Source of the DNA: an uncultured Bacteroidota bacterium
Lineage (GTDB): Bacteria; Bacteroidota; Bacteroidia; UKL13-3
Direction: 5' to 3'
Assembly: GCA_903898215.1 (NCBI GenBank)
Contig: CAIUEQ010000077.1
Coordinates: 1 to 30,015, forward strand
Length of the DNA: 30,015 nt
In this document: positions 8,219 to 15,887 of the stretch, piece by piece
Layout: each line of letters begins with the position of its first letter
How positions within the stretch are numbered: the first letter of the stretch is position 1
Translations under genes and position numbers: made by a program
The notes under the pieces: model-generated
Told to the model about the DNA's origin: nothing
The model's database searches: none
What the model saw: the letters and a program-made list of their open reading frames with translations, nothing else

Positions 8219-10627
8219 TTAAACAAACTTCGGAAACGTAGTAGGATCATAATCATGCATCATTTTTACAATGATTTCAAAAATATGTTCAGCTCCCGGT
8301 TTCGAAAAATAATCTCCATCAGAGCCATAAGCCGGGCGGTGATCTTTTGCTGAAATGGTAATTGGTTTTGCATCAAGATATTGATAGCCATCCTGTAATT
8401 CGAGCACCTGTTGCATCATAAATGCTGTAGCACCTCCCGAAACATCTTCATCAACAAAAACAACTTTATTTGTTTTCTTTAATGATTCAACAATGCTGTG
8501 ATGAATATCAAAAGGCAATAAAGATTGTACATCAATTACCTCGCATGAAATTCCAATATCGGCTAATTGTTTTGCAGCTTCTTCGGCAACAATCAATGTT
8601 GAACCATAACTGATAACTGTAACATGATTTCCTGTACAAATAATTTCCGGTACACCAACAGGCACTGTAAACTCTCCAATATTATCAGGCAATTTTTCTT
8701 TTAAACGGTAGGCATTTAAACGTTCGATGATCAAGGCAGGTTCATCACTTTTTAAAACTGTATTATAAAAACCTGCCGCCTGGGTCATGTTACGTGGCAC
8801 AAGAATATTTATTCCACGCAACGAATTAATGATCATTCCAAGTGGAGAACCCGAATGCCAAACACCTTCAAGTCTTTGTCCGCGTGTGCGAATAATAAAC
8901 GGAGCTTTTTGTCCGCCTTTTGTACGGTATTGTAATGTAGCCAAATCATCGCTCAAAGGTTGTAAACCATACAATAAATAATCGAGATATTGAATTTCTC
9001 CAATCGGACGCAAGCCTCTCATTGCTGCACCAATTCCCTGTCCCATAATTGTAATTTCTCGAATACCTGTATCGAACACTCTCGATTCACCAAACTTTTC
9101 CTGTAAACCTGCAAAGCCTTGATTCACATCTCCAATTTTTCCAACATCTTCGCCAAAAGCAAATACACGGGCGTCTCTGGTTAAAATTGATTCGAAACTT
9201 GCTCGCAATATTTCACGACCGTCAACCATTTTACTTTCTTCAGAATAAACAGGTTTCACTTCTTTAACATGGATTGCTGCTTCTGCCGATTGACTATATA
9301 AGTGTGAACTATATCTGTCGAAATTTAAAAGCTCATACTCTTTATTATACTTGATGAGCGATTCTCTTGCTTCAGAATTCTCGCCAATTGTAAATCGAAG
9401 AACTTTATAAATAGCAACACAAATATCTTTTCGTTGAGGTTCTGAAATCTTTTGAAGTTCGATAATCTCATTTTGTATCATTTCACTATTAATACTTCCC
9501 TGAGAAATGGAATTAAATAATTCGCACACTTCACTTAGTTCGGTTTTGATTGGATTAAGATACGCTTCCCATGATGCTTTTTTTGCTTCGTTTACAAACT
9601 GTTTAGCTTCGTTTTCAATTGCTATTAATTCCTCATCAGTTTGCACTCCTTTTGTGATAATCCATTCCCTAAATTTTGTTAAACAATCGTACTCTTTTTC
9701 CCATGCCAAACGTTCTGTCGTTTTATATCGTTCATGTGAACCTGAAGTTGAATGTCCTTGTGGTTGAGTTAATTCTCGAACATGAATAATTACAGGTATA
9801 TGTTTTTCGCGTGCAATTTTTGAGGCCTCTTCATACACACGCATTAACTCGGAATAATCCCAACCATTAACAGTATATATTTCAAAACCCTCCCCTGATG
9901 AATCACGTTGAAATCCTTTTAATATTTCTGAAATATTTTGTTTTGTAGTTTGATATTTCGCATGAACAGAAATACCATATTCATCATCCCAAACGGAAAC
10001 AACCATCGGAATCTGCATAACTCCCGCTGCATTGATTGCTTCAAAAAAATGTCCTTCAGATGTACTGGCATTTCCAATAGTTCCCCAGGCAATTTCATTT
10101 CCGTTATCTGAAAAGATTGTAGAATTAGATAATTGTTTATTTTCTCTATAATATTTTGAGGCAAGAGCAAGTCCTACCAAACGAGGCATTTGACCGGCAG
10201 TTGGCGAAATATCGGCAGAAGAATTTTTTAGTTCTTTTAGTTCTTTCCAACTTCCATCTTCATTAATTGTGCGCGTAGCAAAATGCCCATTCATCATCCT
10301 TCCTGCAGATGCCGGTTCGGCATTTACATCAGTGTGAGCATAAAGTTGTGCAAAAAATTCTTGAACAGAATGAAGACCAGCGGCCATCATAAAAGTTTGA
10401 TCACGATAATATCCTGAACGAAAATCTCCCTCACGAAAAAATCTCGACATGGCAATTTGAGGGAGTTCTTTCCCATCCCCAAAAATACCAAACTTAGCTT
10501 TACCTGTCAGAACCTCTTTACGTCCAAGTAAGCTTGCCTGTCGGCTTCTGTATGCGATAACATAATCATTTATTATAGCGGCTTTAAATTCTTCCATGCT
10601 CAATTTAGCACTTTCACGGTTGTTCAT
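8219..10627 (-). CDS. Divergent dehydrogenase E1 alpha-beta fusion, long form
   Basis: An 802-residue thiamine-diphosphate dehydrogenase of a long Bacteroidota subfamily annotated as alpha-ketoacid dehydrogenase alpha/beta. The alpha part covers about 1-420 (FGDGKELPQIAMSRFFREGDFRSGYYRDQTFMMA region, HFATR, AGQMPRLVGLALA) and the beta part about 460-802 (FGEDVGKIGDVNQGFAGL, the catalytic-Glu segment FDTGIREITIMGQGIGAA, GVWHSGSP). The cofactor motif is unusual: the GDG position reads GNA (GNASTSEGHFFEAIN) and the Asn pair 27 residues on reads DE (VWDDEYGIS). The substrate is not readable from sequence. It has a strong upstream promoter at 10649-10681 and converges on the shorter E1 gene. Confidence 0.88.
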   Translation of the reverse strand: MNNRESAKLSMEEFKAAIINDYVIAYRSRQASLLGRKEVLTGKAKFGIFGDGKELPQIAMSRFFREGDFRSGYYRDQTFMMAAGLHSVQEFFAQLYAHTDVNAEPASAGRMMNGHFATRTINEDGSWKELKELKNSSADISPTAGQMPRLVGLALASKYYRENKQLSNSTIFSDNGNEIAWGTIGNASTSEGHFFEAINAAGVMQIPMVVSVWDDEYGISVHAKYQTTKQNISEILKGFQRDSSGEGFEIYTVNGWDYSELMRVYEEASKIAREKHIPVIIHVRELTQPQGHSTSGSHERYKTTERLAWEKEYDCLTKFREWIITKGVQTDEELIAIENEAKQFVNEAKKASWEAYLNPIKTELSEVCELFNSISQGSINSEMIQNEIIELQKISEPQRKDICVAIYKVLRFTIGENSEARESLIKYNKEYELLNFDRYSSHLYSQSAEAAIHVKEVKPVYSEESKMVDGREILRASFESILTRDARVFAFGEDVGKIGDVNQGFAGLQEKFGESRVFDTGIREITIMGQGIGAAMRGLRPIGEIQYLDYLLYGLQPLSDDLATLQYRTKGGQKAPFIIRTRGQRLEGVWHSGSPLGMIINSLRGINILVPRNMTQAAGFYNTVLKSDEPALIIERLNAYRLKEKLPDNIGEFTVPVGVPEIICTGNHVTVISYGSTLIVAEEAAKQLADIGISCEVIDVQSLLPFDIHHSIVESLKKTNKVVFVDEDVSGGATAFMMQQVLELQDGYQYLDAKPITISAKDHRPAYGSDGDYFSKPGAEHIFEIIVKMMHDYDPTTFPKFV

Positions 10628-10648
10628 ATCAAAAACATATTAATCTTC

Positions 10649-10681
10649 CAAATATACAAAGGCGACAAAGTTAATTGCAAA
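10649..10681 (-). promoter_or_regulatory. Consensus promoter of the 802-residue E1 gene
   Basis: On the minus strand TTTG (10681-10678), a 21-base spacer, and TATATTTG (10656-10649) match the Bacteroidota promoter exactly. The start would be near 10642, about 15 bases upstream of the ATG at 10627. Confidence 0.7.
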
Positions 10682-10751
10682 GTGCATTAAAAATTAATTA
10701 AGAAATTTTTAAGTATGGAATGCTTTTGTATAATTGCGATGTATCATTAAC

Positions 10752-10785
10752 TTTGGCACAACAAAATAAGTTGGTACAATATTTG
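10752..10785 (+). promoter_or_regulatory. Promoter of the first DUF1573 gene with direct repeats
   Basis: TTTG at 10752-10755, 22 bases, then AATATTTG at 10778-10785 (one mismatch to TAnnTTTG). The region carries two near-copies, TTGGCACAAC (10753-10762) and TTGGTACAAT (10771-10780), 18 bases apart. The stretch TTGGTACAATATTTGAA (10771-10787) recurs with one change upstream of the DUF3108 gene at 25253-25269. Confidence 0.5.
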
Positions 10786-10816
10786 AAAAACTCAAAACAC
10801 TAATCAATAAATAAAA

Positions 10817-11275
10817 ATGAAAAAAATCATCATCACAGCATTCATCGCAGTTTCAGCAGTTTTTGCCAGCAATGCTCAGGCACCAGCACCAACTCCTGCA
10901 CCAAATCCAAACCAAGCAGACATTACTTTTGATAAAGAAGTAAATGATTTTGGAATGATCCCTCAAGGAGTTCCGGCATCTTACACTTTTTATTTTAAGA
11001 ACACCGGTAAAGAACCTCTTATTGTAACAAGCGCTTCTGCATCATGCGGATGTACTACTCCAGATTGGACTAAAGAACCTGTTAAAGCAGGTGGTAAAGG
11101 TTTTGTAAAAGCAACTTATAATGCTTCAAATGTAGGACCGTTTACAAAAACTATTACTGTGCTTTCAAACGGAAAACGCGCAACTGTAACTTTAACAATT
11201 AAGGGAGAAGTGAAAGTTCCAACTGAAGCTACTCCACCAGCAAGTCCTGCAATTCAGGAAAAACCAATAAAATAA
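10817..11275 (+). CDS. DUF1573 secreted protein, copy 1
   Basis: A 152-residue exported protein. The signal peptide MKKIIITAFIAVSAVFASNAQ is followed by a Pro/Ala-rich linker (APAPTPAPNPNQ), then one DUF1573 domain (about 35-135), an immunoglobulin-like beta fold. It shows the family features FDKEVNDFGMIPQG, YTFYFKNTGKEPLIVTSASASCGCTTPDW and a closing VTLTIKGEV. The SCGCT motif is conserved in the family, but its role is unknown to me. The tail is Pro-rich. It is followed by a terminator hairpin and a paralogue at 11345. It is divergent from the 802-residue E1 gene across 189 bases. Confidence 0.9.
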   Translation: MKKIIITAFIAVSAVFASNAQAPAPTPAPNPNQADITFDKEVNDFGMIPQGVPASYTFYFKNTGKEPLIVTSASASCGCTTPDWTKEPVKAGGKGFVKATYNASNVGPFTKTITVLSNGKRATVTLTIKGEVKVPTEATPPASPAIQEKPIK

Positions 11276-11296
11276 TTTTTTAATTTATATCACTTG

Positions 11297-11337
11297 AAAC
11301 CTGCACAAAAATTTATTCTTTGTGCAGGTTTTGATTT
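11297..11337 (+). terminator. Terminator or attenuator between the DUF1573 paralogues
   Basis: A perfect 13-bp inverted repeat, AAACCTGCACAAA (11297-11309) and TTTGTGCAGGTTT (11319-11331), with a 9-base loop and a T-rich run. It ends 8 bases before the second DUF1573 start. The stem core CTGCACAAA is the same as in the 19837-19876 terminator. Confidence 0.85.
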
Positions 11338-11344
11338 TAAAAAG

Positions 11345-11797
11345 ATGACGATGAAAATAACAGTTGCACTTTTTTTGACTTTTTTAAGCATTTCAGTTTT
11401 TGCGCAACAGCCTATTACTCCAAATAACGAAGAACAAAAATCTGCCATCGTTTTTGAAAACATATCTCACGATTTTGGAAATATCAAAGAAGGTACAATG
11501 GCTACTTATGAATTTGTATTTACCAATACCGGTAAAATCCCTTTGGTCATCAATACAGTTCAACCTTCATGTGGCTGCACAACGCCAGAATGGAGTCGCG
11601 AGCCTATTGCGCCAGGAGCAAAAGGAAAAATCAAAGCAATATATAATACTTATGGCCGTCCTGGAAATTTCCAAAAATACGTTACAGTAAAATCAAATAC
11701 TGTAACAGGTTCTGTTGATCTCACTATAAAAGGAGTTGTAATAACCACTCCCGTTGAGCCAATATCTCCGGTAAGAAATCAACTTAATAACGAATAA
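11345..11797 (+). CDS. DUF1573 secreted protein, copy 2
   Basis: Paralogue of the preceding gene, 150 residues from the ATG at 11345. An ATG at 11351 is equally possible, and an upstream in-frame TTG at 11294 is ruled out because it lies in the hairpin. The signal peptide is MTMKITVALFLTFLSISVFAQ. The DUF1573 domain shares with copy 1 the pattern F-x-x-x-x-x-DFG-x-I-x-x-G, then FTNTGKIPLVINTVQPSCGCTTPEW, EP(I/V)xxGxKG, KxxTVKSN and LTIKGV. No promoter of its own is evident, so expression may depend on read-through of the hairpin. Function is unknown. Confidence 0.88.
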   Translation: MTMKITVALFLTFLSISVFAQQPITPNNEEQKSAIVFENISHDFGNIKEGTMATYEFVFTNTGKIPLVINTVQPSCGCTTPEWSREPIAPGAKGKIKAIYNTYGRPGNFQKYVTVKSNTVTGSVDLTIKGVVITTPVEPISPVRNQLNNE

Positions 11798-11830
11798 ACT
11801 TATAATAGCTCATTTCAAATTTGAGTATTT

Positions 11831-11858
11831 TTTGTTTTGTACATAAGTATTACTTTTG
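11831..11858 (+). promoter_or_regulatory. Promoter of alanine dehydrogenase
   Basis: TTTG at 11831-11834, 16 bases, then TACTTTTG at 11851-11858, a perfect -7 box followed by C as in other promoters here. Transcription near 11865 leaves about 14 bases before the ATG at 11879. It also rules out an in-frame TTG at 11837 as the start. Confidence 0.6.
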
Positions 11859-11878
11859 CGCACCAAATTTTTACACTT

Positions 11879-12994
11879 ATGATTATCGGAGTTCCAAAAG
11901 AAATTAAAAATAATGAAAACCGTGTTGGGTTAACACCTGCGGGAGTATCGGCCTTAGCTAAGGCTGGACACAAACTTTTTGTTCAATCGACTGCCGGAAA
12001 CGGAAGTGGTTTTAGCGATGATGAATACAAAAAAGCCGGAGCATCGATCTTAAAAACGATTGCTGAAGTATACAAAAAAGCTGATATGATCATCAAAGTA
12101 AAAGAACCTATCAAAGTAGAATATTCTTTGATAAAAGAAGGTCAGTTATTGTTCACATATTTCCATTTTGCTTCTTATGAGCCTCTGGCAAAAGCGATGA
12201 TTAAAAGCAAAGCAATTTGTTTAGCATACGAAACTGTTGAGAAAAAAGACCGTTCGCTTCCTTTGCTTGTTCCAATGAGTGAAGTTGCCGGAAGAATGAG
12301 TATTCAGGAAGGCGCAAAATATTTAGAAAAACCAATGGGTGGAAGAGGTATTCTTTTGGGAGGCGTTCCCGGGGTGAAACCTGCACATGTATTAATTTTA
12401 GGTGGTGGTATTGTTGGAACTCAAGCAGCTAAAATGGCTGCCGGTATGGCTGCTGACGTTACTATCATGGATATTTCGATTCCACGTTTACGTGAGTTAG
12501 ATGATATTTTACCTGCAAATGTTAAAACTGTATTTTCAAACGAATACAATATCAGAGATGCAATAAAAACTGCCGATTTAATTGTTGGTGCAGTATTAAT
12601 TCCCGGTGCAAAAGCACCTCATTTAATTACCCGCGATATGTTAAAATTAATGCGCCCGGGTACTGTTTTAGTTGACGTAGCAGTTGATCAAGGAGGATGC
12701 ATAGAAACTTGTAAACCTACTACTCACGAAGACCCTACTTATGTGATTGATGGAATTATCCATTATTGTGTTGCTAACATGCCAGGTGCAGTTCCTTATA
12801 CTTCAACACTTGCTCTTACAAATGCAACATTGCCATATGCACTTCAACTTGCAAACAAAGGTTGGAAAAAAGCTTGTTCAGATAATGAAGAATTGAAATT
12901 AGGTTTAAATGTTGTTGATGGAAAAATAGTTTACAAAGGCGTTTCTGAAGCATTAAATCTTAAACTAACAAATGTTGAAGAAGTATTGAAATAG
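11879..12994 (+). CDS. ald: Alanine dehydrogenase
   Basis: NAD-dependent oxidative deamination of L-alanine to pyruvate and ammonium, cytoplasmic. The product is 371 residues, the family length. The start MIIGVPKEIKNNENRVGLTP is canonical. Known catalytic and substrate residues are all in place: Arg15, Lys75 (KVKEP), His96 (TYFHFA) and the Asp of VDVAVDQGGC. The NAD-binding motif is GGGIVGTQAAKMAAGMAADVTIMD, and CVANMPGAVPYTSTLALTNATLPY closes the signature region. The gene is monocistronic, with its own promoter and a strong terminator. Pyruvate made here could feed an E1 enzyme, but no operon link exists. Confidence 0.97.
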   Translation: MIIGVPKEIKNNENRVGLTPAGVSALAKAGHKLFVQSTAGNGSGFSDDEYKKAGASILKTIAEVYKKADMIIKVKEPIKVEYSLIKEGQLLFTYFHFASYEPLAKAMIKSKAICLAYETVEKKDRSLPLLVPMSEVAGRMSIQEGAKYLEKPMGGRGILLGGVPGVKPAHVLILGGGIVGTQAAKMAAGMAADVTIMDISIPRLRELDDILPANVKTVFSNEYNIRDAIKTADLIVGAVLIPGAKAPHLITRDMLKLMRPGTVLVDVAVDQGGCIETCKPTTHEDPTYVIDGIIHYCVANMPGAVPYTSTLALTNATLPYALQLANKGWKKACSDNEELKLGLNVVDGKIVYKGVSEALNLKLTNVEEVLK

Positions 12995-13018
12995 ACTTTC
13001 TCTCATTCATATAATTTT

Positions 13019-13055
13019 AAAAAGCGACTGAATTTTTCGGTCGCTTTTTATTTTT
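13019..13055 (+). terminator. Terminator after ald
   Basis: Ten-base inverted repeat AAAAAGCGAC (13019-13028) and GTCGCTTTTT (13040-13049); the stem can extend inward through the loop. A T-rich tail follows. Confidence 0.88.
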
Positions 13056-13101
13056 AATAAACCAAACTCACAAATCAATTTCCTTTTACCATATTTGTTG
13101 A

Positions 13102-14430
13102 ATGATAAAAAAAGTTGCCACAATTATTTTCCTTTTCATCACAACATTTTCATTTGCTCAAACCAATAAAGAAAAAATTTACAGCATTACTCAAAAAATT
13201 ATTGCCAACTTAGAGAACCATCATTACGACAGTATCTCACAGCATTTTGACACAGCCATGTTAAGGCAAATTAGTGGAACACAATTAGGTGAAGCATGGG
13301 AAAATCTTCCAAATCAATTTGGCGATTTCGATGCTTTCGGCAAAACAATTATTGATACCATGCAAGGATATTATACTTCTCAATCCATCCTTCAATTTAA
13401 AAAAACAAAACTTTTGATGAGCATTTCATTCAACGGGAATTTTGGAATTGCCGGTTTTTATTTCTTACCAAAATACGATTATTCACCACCTGAATATGTG
13501 AATACCCTGTTGTTTGTTGAATACAAAGTCTCATTCGGGAATGCGTCATACATCATCAATGGAACCCTTACAGTTCCATCAAATATAAAAAATCCTCCAT
13601 GTGCAATTATTGTTGGTGGCTCGGGTCCAACAGACAGAGATGGAAGTGTTGGCGAAAATAAAACCTATAAAGATTTAGCTTGGGGATTAGCAAGTAAAGG
13701 TATCGCTGTTTTAAGATTTGATAAAAGAACTTTTACCTATGGTCCACAATTATTTGCAGATAAATACGCAGGAAAAAACATCACCATCAAAGAAGAATAT
13801 TTGGATGATGTAAAAGCTGCAATTGAATATGTAAGCTCGAATAACAAAGTTGATTCTAAAAGAATTTTTATCATTGGACACAGTGAAGGAGGAATGCTTG
13901 CACCATTAATTTGTAAGCAAAATAAAAAAGTGGCAGGAATAATTCTAATGGCTGGAAATGCCCGTCCAATGCAAGATTTGCTAATTGAACAATTGGATTT
14001 TTTATATAAAGAAATTGCAATTCCAAGTGGAGAAAGAATTAAAATAAACCGATTAAAAAGGAATGCATTGAATGCAAAATCTCCAGATTTAAAATTGGAT
14101 TATCCTGAAGATTCATTACCCGGAGCATCAGCTGCTTATTGGATATCAATTAACAAATACAAACAAGTTGAAACTGCAAAAAAAATTAATAAACCAATTT
14201 TGTTTCTTCAAGGTGAAAGAGATTATCAGGTTACAATGACCGACTATCATATTTGGAAACAACATCTTTCGAGCAAAGGAAATTGCACATTTTATTCTTA
14301 TCCAAAACTTAACCATTTATTTTTAGAAGGTGAAGGGAAACCTAATAAAGAAGAATATGAAAAACGAGGAAGCGTGCCCGAATATGTTGTGAAAGATTTA
14401 GTGAATTGGATAAGTTCTCAAAAAAAATGA
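13102..14430 (+). CDS. Secreted alpha/beta hydrolase with DUF3887-like N-terminal domain
   Basis: A 442-residue exported serine hydrolase (esterase or peptidase S9-like fold). The signal peptide MIKKVATIIFLFITTFSFAQ is followed by a small NTF2-like/DUF3887-type domain (about 22-125: EKIYSITQKIIANLENHHYDSIS ... QLGEAWENLPNQFGDF). The hydrolase domain starts about 140. It contains the oxyanion-side AIIVGGSGPTDRDGS, the nucleophile elbow GHSEGG (Ser261), a GERDYQV acidic segment (about 371-377) and the catalytic-His segment LNHLFLEG (about 406-413). The substrate cannot be read from sequence. It sits between ald and a 468-base gap, with a possible CATATTTG -7-like box 4 bases before the ATG. Confidence 0.9.
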   Translation: MIKKVATIIFLFITTFSFAQTNKEKIYSITQKIIANLENHHYDSISQHFDTAMLRQISGTQLGEAWENLPNQFGDFDAFGKTIIDTMQGYYTSQSILQFKKTKLLMSISFNGNFGIAGFYFLPKYDYSPPEYVNTLLFVEYKVSFGNASYIINGTLTVPSNIKNPPCAIIVGGSGPTDRDGSVGENKTYKDLAWGLASKGIAVLRFDKRTFTYGPQLFADKYAGKNITIKEEYLDDVKAAIEYVSSNNKVDSKRIFIIGHSEGGMLAPLICKQNKKVAGIILMAGNARPMQDLLIEQLDFLYKEIAIPSGERIKINRLKRNALNAKSPDLKLDYPEDSLPGASAAYWISINKYKQVETAKKINKPILFLQGERDYQVTMTDYHIWKQHLSSKGNCTFYSYPKLNHLFLEGEGKPNKEEYEKRGSVPEYVVKDLVNWISSQKK

Positions 14431-14898
14431 ACCACATACTATTATTTCACTATTAAATAAACTCACCACAACAAAACTAATTGATGATATTTTGATTGCC
14501 ATTTAATTTCAAACTTGCTTGTTTAAAAAAATCAAAACTTTTTTCTGTTCAAGATAATCAGACCACAGAATTATTTCATAAAATTTACGGTTATTCATTC
14601 GTTTTCCTTCTTATCTAATTATCATTTTGAGATTATATCATTATTAAAAATCCTTTTTAGTGTTTTTTCTGAAATAGAAAATCCGTTTGCTGTTTTTCTT
14701 TATGCTGCAAATGAGATGCTGTTTTTTAAAATCACGTCCCAATAAAAAGACTATCAATCCTTTGATGTACACAACATAATTGGGAAACAACGGGCTTGGA
14801 GCAATATTTTTGTCAGCAAAAGATGAAGAATACACGATGGTATTACATCTGGTTAAAGTGATATTTTACATTAAAAAATTTGCGAAACAATCTGAAGA
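14431..14898. other. 468-base gap without a confident gene
   Basis: No strong RNA gene, terminator or repeat is seen here. Two short minus-strand frames exist. One spans 14509-14598 (29 residues, MNNRKFYEIILWSDYLEQKK then VLIFLNKQV), with AAGGA seven bases before its ATG. The other spans 14644-14835 (63 residues, basic, MYSSSFADKNIAPS start). Neither is recognised. They could be small proteins, decayed remnants or chance. Confidence 0.4.
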
Positions 14899-15321
14899 AT
14901 GAAACCCAATTTTACAAAAGCCAACTACCTCTTTCTCCTATTTTCACTTTTGCTACTTTATAATAATTTTACTTTTGCACAAGGAGATCCATGGGGAGAT
15001 AATCAAACATCAATTTTTGAAGAATCTGATTTATACATTGATGCATACACCAATAAATCACGTTCAATTTATCAAGACCCCGCAGTAAGTGCCGGTGGAT
15101 ATTTAGGAATTGGAGTAAGTACCGGAAATACTCCTGCTAATCCTGATCCAAAGCGTGTGAATACACCGTGTAACCCACCCCCACCAGAATGTTCAAATTG
15201 GGATAATACTAACTGTATTTGTCTTGATGTTCCAATCGACAGTGAAATACTCTACTTAATTTTTGCCGGATTAATTTATGGTGCTTATAAAAGCAGAAGA
15301 AAATTTGCTGCATTAATTTAA
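14899..15321 (+). CDS. Secreted protein with PID-type C-terminal sorting tail
   Basis: A 140-residue protein with an N-terminal signal sequence (hydrophobic LFLLFSLLLLYNN, cleavage near FAQ/GDPW). The mature middle is Gly/Pro/Asn-rich, and four Cys lie near residues 91-109 in a CNPPPPEC...CIC pattern. The C-terminus is VPIDSEILYLIFAGLIYGAY followed by KSRRKFAALI: a PID motif, one membrane helix and a basic tail. This has the same three-part plan as exosortase/PEP-CTERM signals. It matches what I recall as the PID-CTERM tail of Bacteroidota proteins (recalled, not searched). No sorting enzyme is in the window. It is followed 50 bases later by a GtrA-like gene on the same strand. Confidence 0.75.
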   Translation: MKPNFTKANYLFLLFSLLLLYNNFTFAQGDPWGDNQTSIFEESDLYIDAYTNKSRSIYQDPAVSAGGYLGIGVSTGNTPANPDPKRVNTPCNPPPPECSNWDNTNCICLDVPIDSEILYLIFAGLIYGAYKSRRKFAALI

Positions 15322-15358
15322 GCCATTTATTTGCACTTCTTTTTGATTTCTAAAAAAC

Positions 15359-15366
15359 TATTTTTG
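15359..15366 (+). promoter_or_regulatory. Possible -7 box upstream of the GtrA-like gene
   Basis: TATTTTTG, a perfect TAnnTTTG, lies 5 bases before the GTG start. No TTG lies at the ideal -33 distance. If used, the transcript would begin at about the start codon. Confidence 0.35.
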
Positions 15367-15371
15367 CCTTC

Positions 15372-15887
15372 GTGATTACACTTATCAAAAAATTCCGGGA
15401 ATGGATACACACTTATCCCTTATTACACAAATTTTTAAAGTTTGGATTTGTTGGCGTATTGAGCACCTTGGTGAGCTTATTTGTGTTTTGGATGATCATG
15501 CTTCAATATCCTCAATATAATTTATTGTCGAAAGCAATAGGATATATTATGGGCTTTTTTGTAGGGTTTACTTTAAATAAACTATGGACATACGTAGATC
15601 ATGCGGAAGAAGGTGAAACCTATTTACTCAGGTATATGATTGTGTATGCTGTTACTTTTTTCGTATACCTATTTTTCAATTATAGCTGCGACCATTTCAT
15701 TCACCCCGAAAATTTTATTTCACATATTATTTCTGATTTGGGAGAAGAAAGATTGGCAAATTGGATTGTGCTGAGAGGAACACTTGTTACAAATATCCTG
15801 TCGATTTTTGTAAACGTTATTTTGAATTTCTTTGGAACGAATTTCCTTGTTTTTAGGGTTCCAAAACCACAAGAGATTTTCGACTAA
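15372..15887 (+). CDS. GtrA family membrane protein
   Basis: A 171-residue protein with four predicted membrane helices of the GtrA family: FLKFGFVGVLSTLVSLFVFWMIM, LLSKAIGYIMGFFVGFTLNKLWTY, LRYMIVYAVTFFVYLFFNY, and LVTNILSIFVNVILNFFGTNFLVF. The opening KFGFVGVLSTLVS and the closing NFFGTNFLVFR are the family hallmarks. Known members move lipid-linked sugars across the membrane or assist cell-surface glycosylation. The start is GTG at 15372, and no in-frame ATG lies close by. The stop overlaps that of the convergent LysM gene by 4 bases (CTAA). It may serve glycosylation of surface material, perhaps of the neighbouring PID-tailed protein; this is inference. Confidence 0.87.
   Translation: MITLIKKFREWIHTYPLLHKFLKFGFVGVLSTLVSLFVFWMIMLQYPQYNLLSKAIGYIMGFFVGFTLNKLWTYVDHAEEGETYLLRYMIVYAVTFFVYLFFNYSCDHFIHPENFISHIISDLGEERLANWIVLRGTLVTNILSIFVNVILNFFGTNFLVFRVPKPQEIFD

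Noticed and set aside
10752..10787. True sigma-54 promoter upstream of DUF1573
   Set aside because: Spacing fits, but the near-invariant -12 GC is GA and the -24 element reads TTGGTAC, so I list it only as a resemblance.
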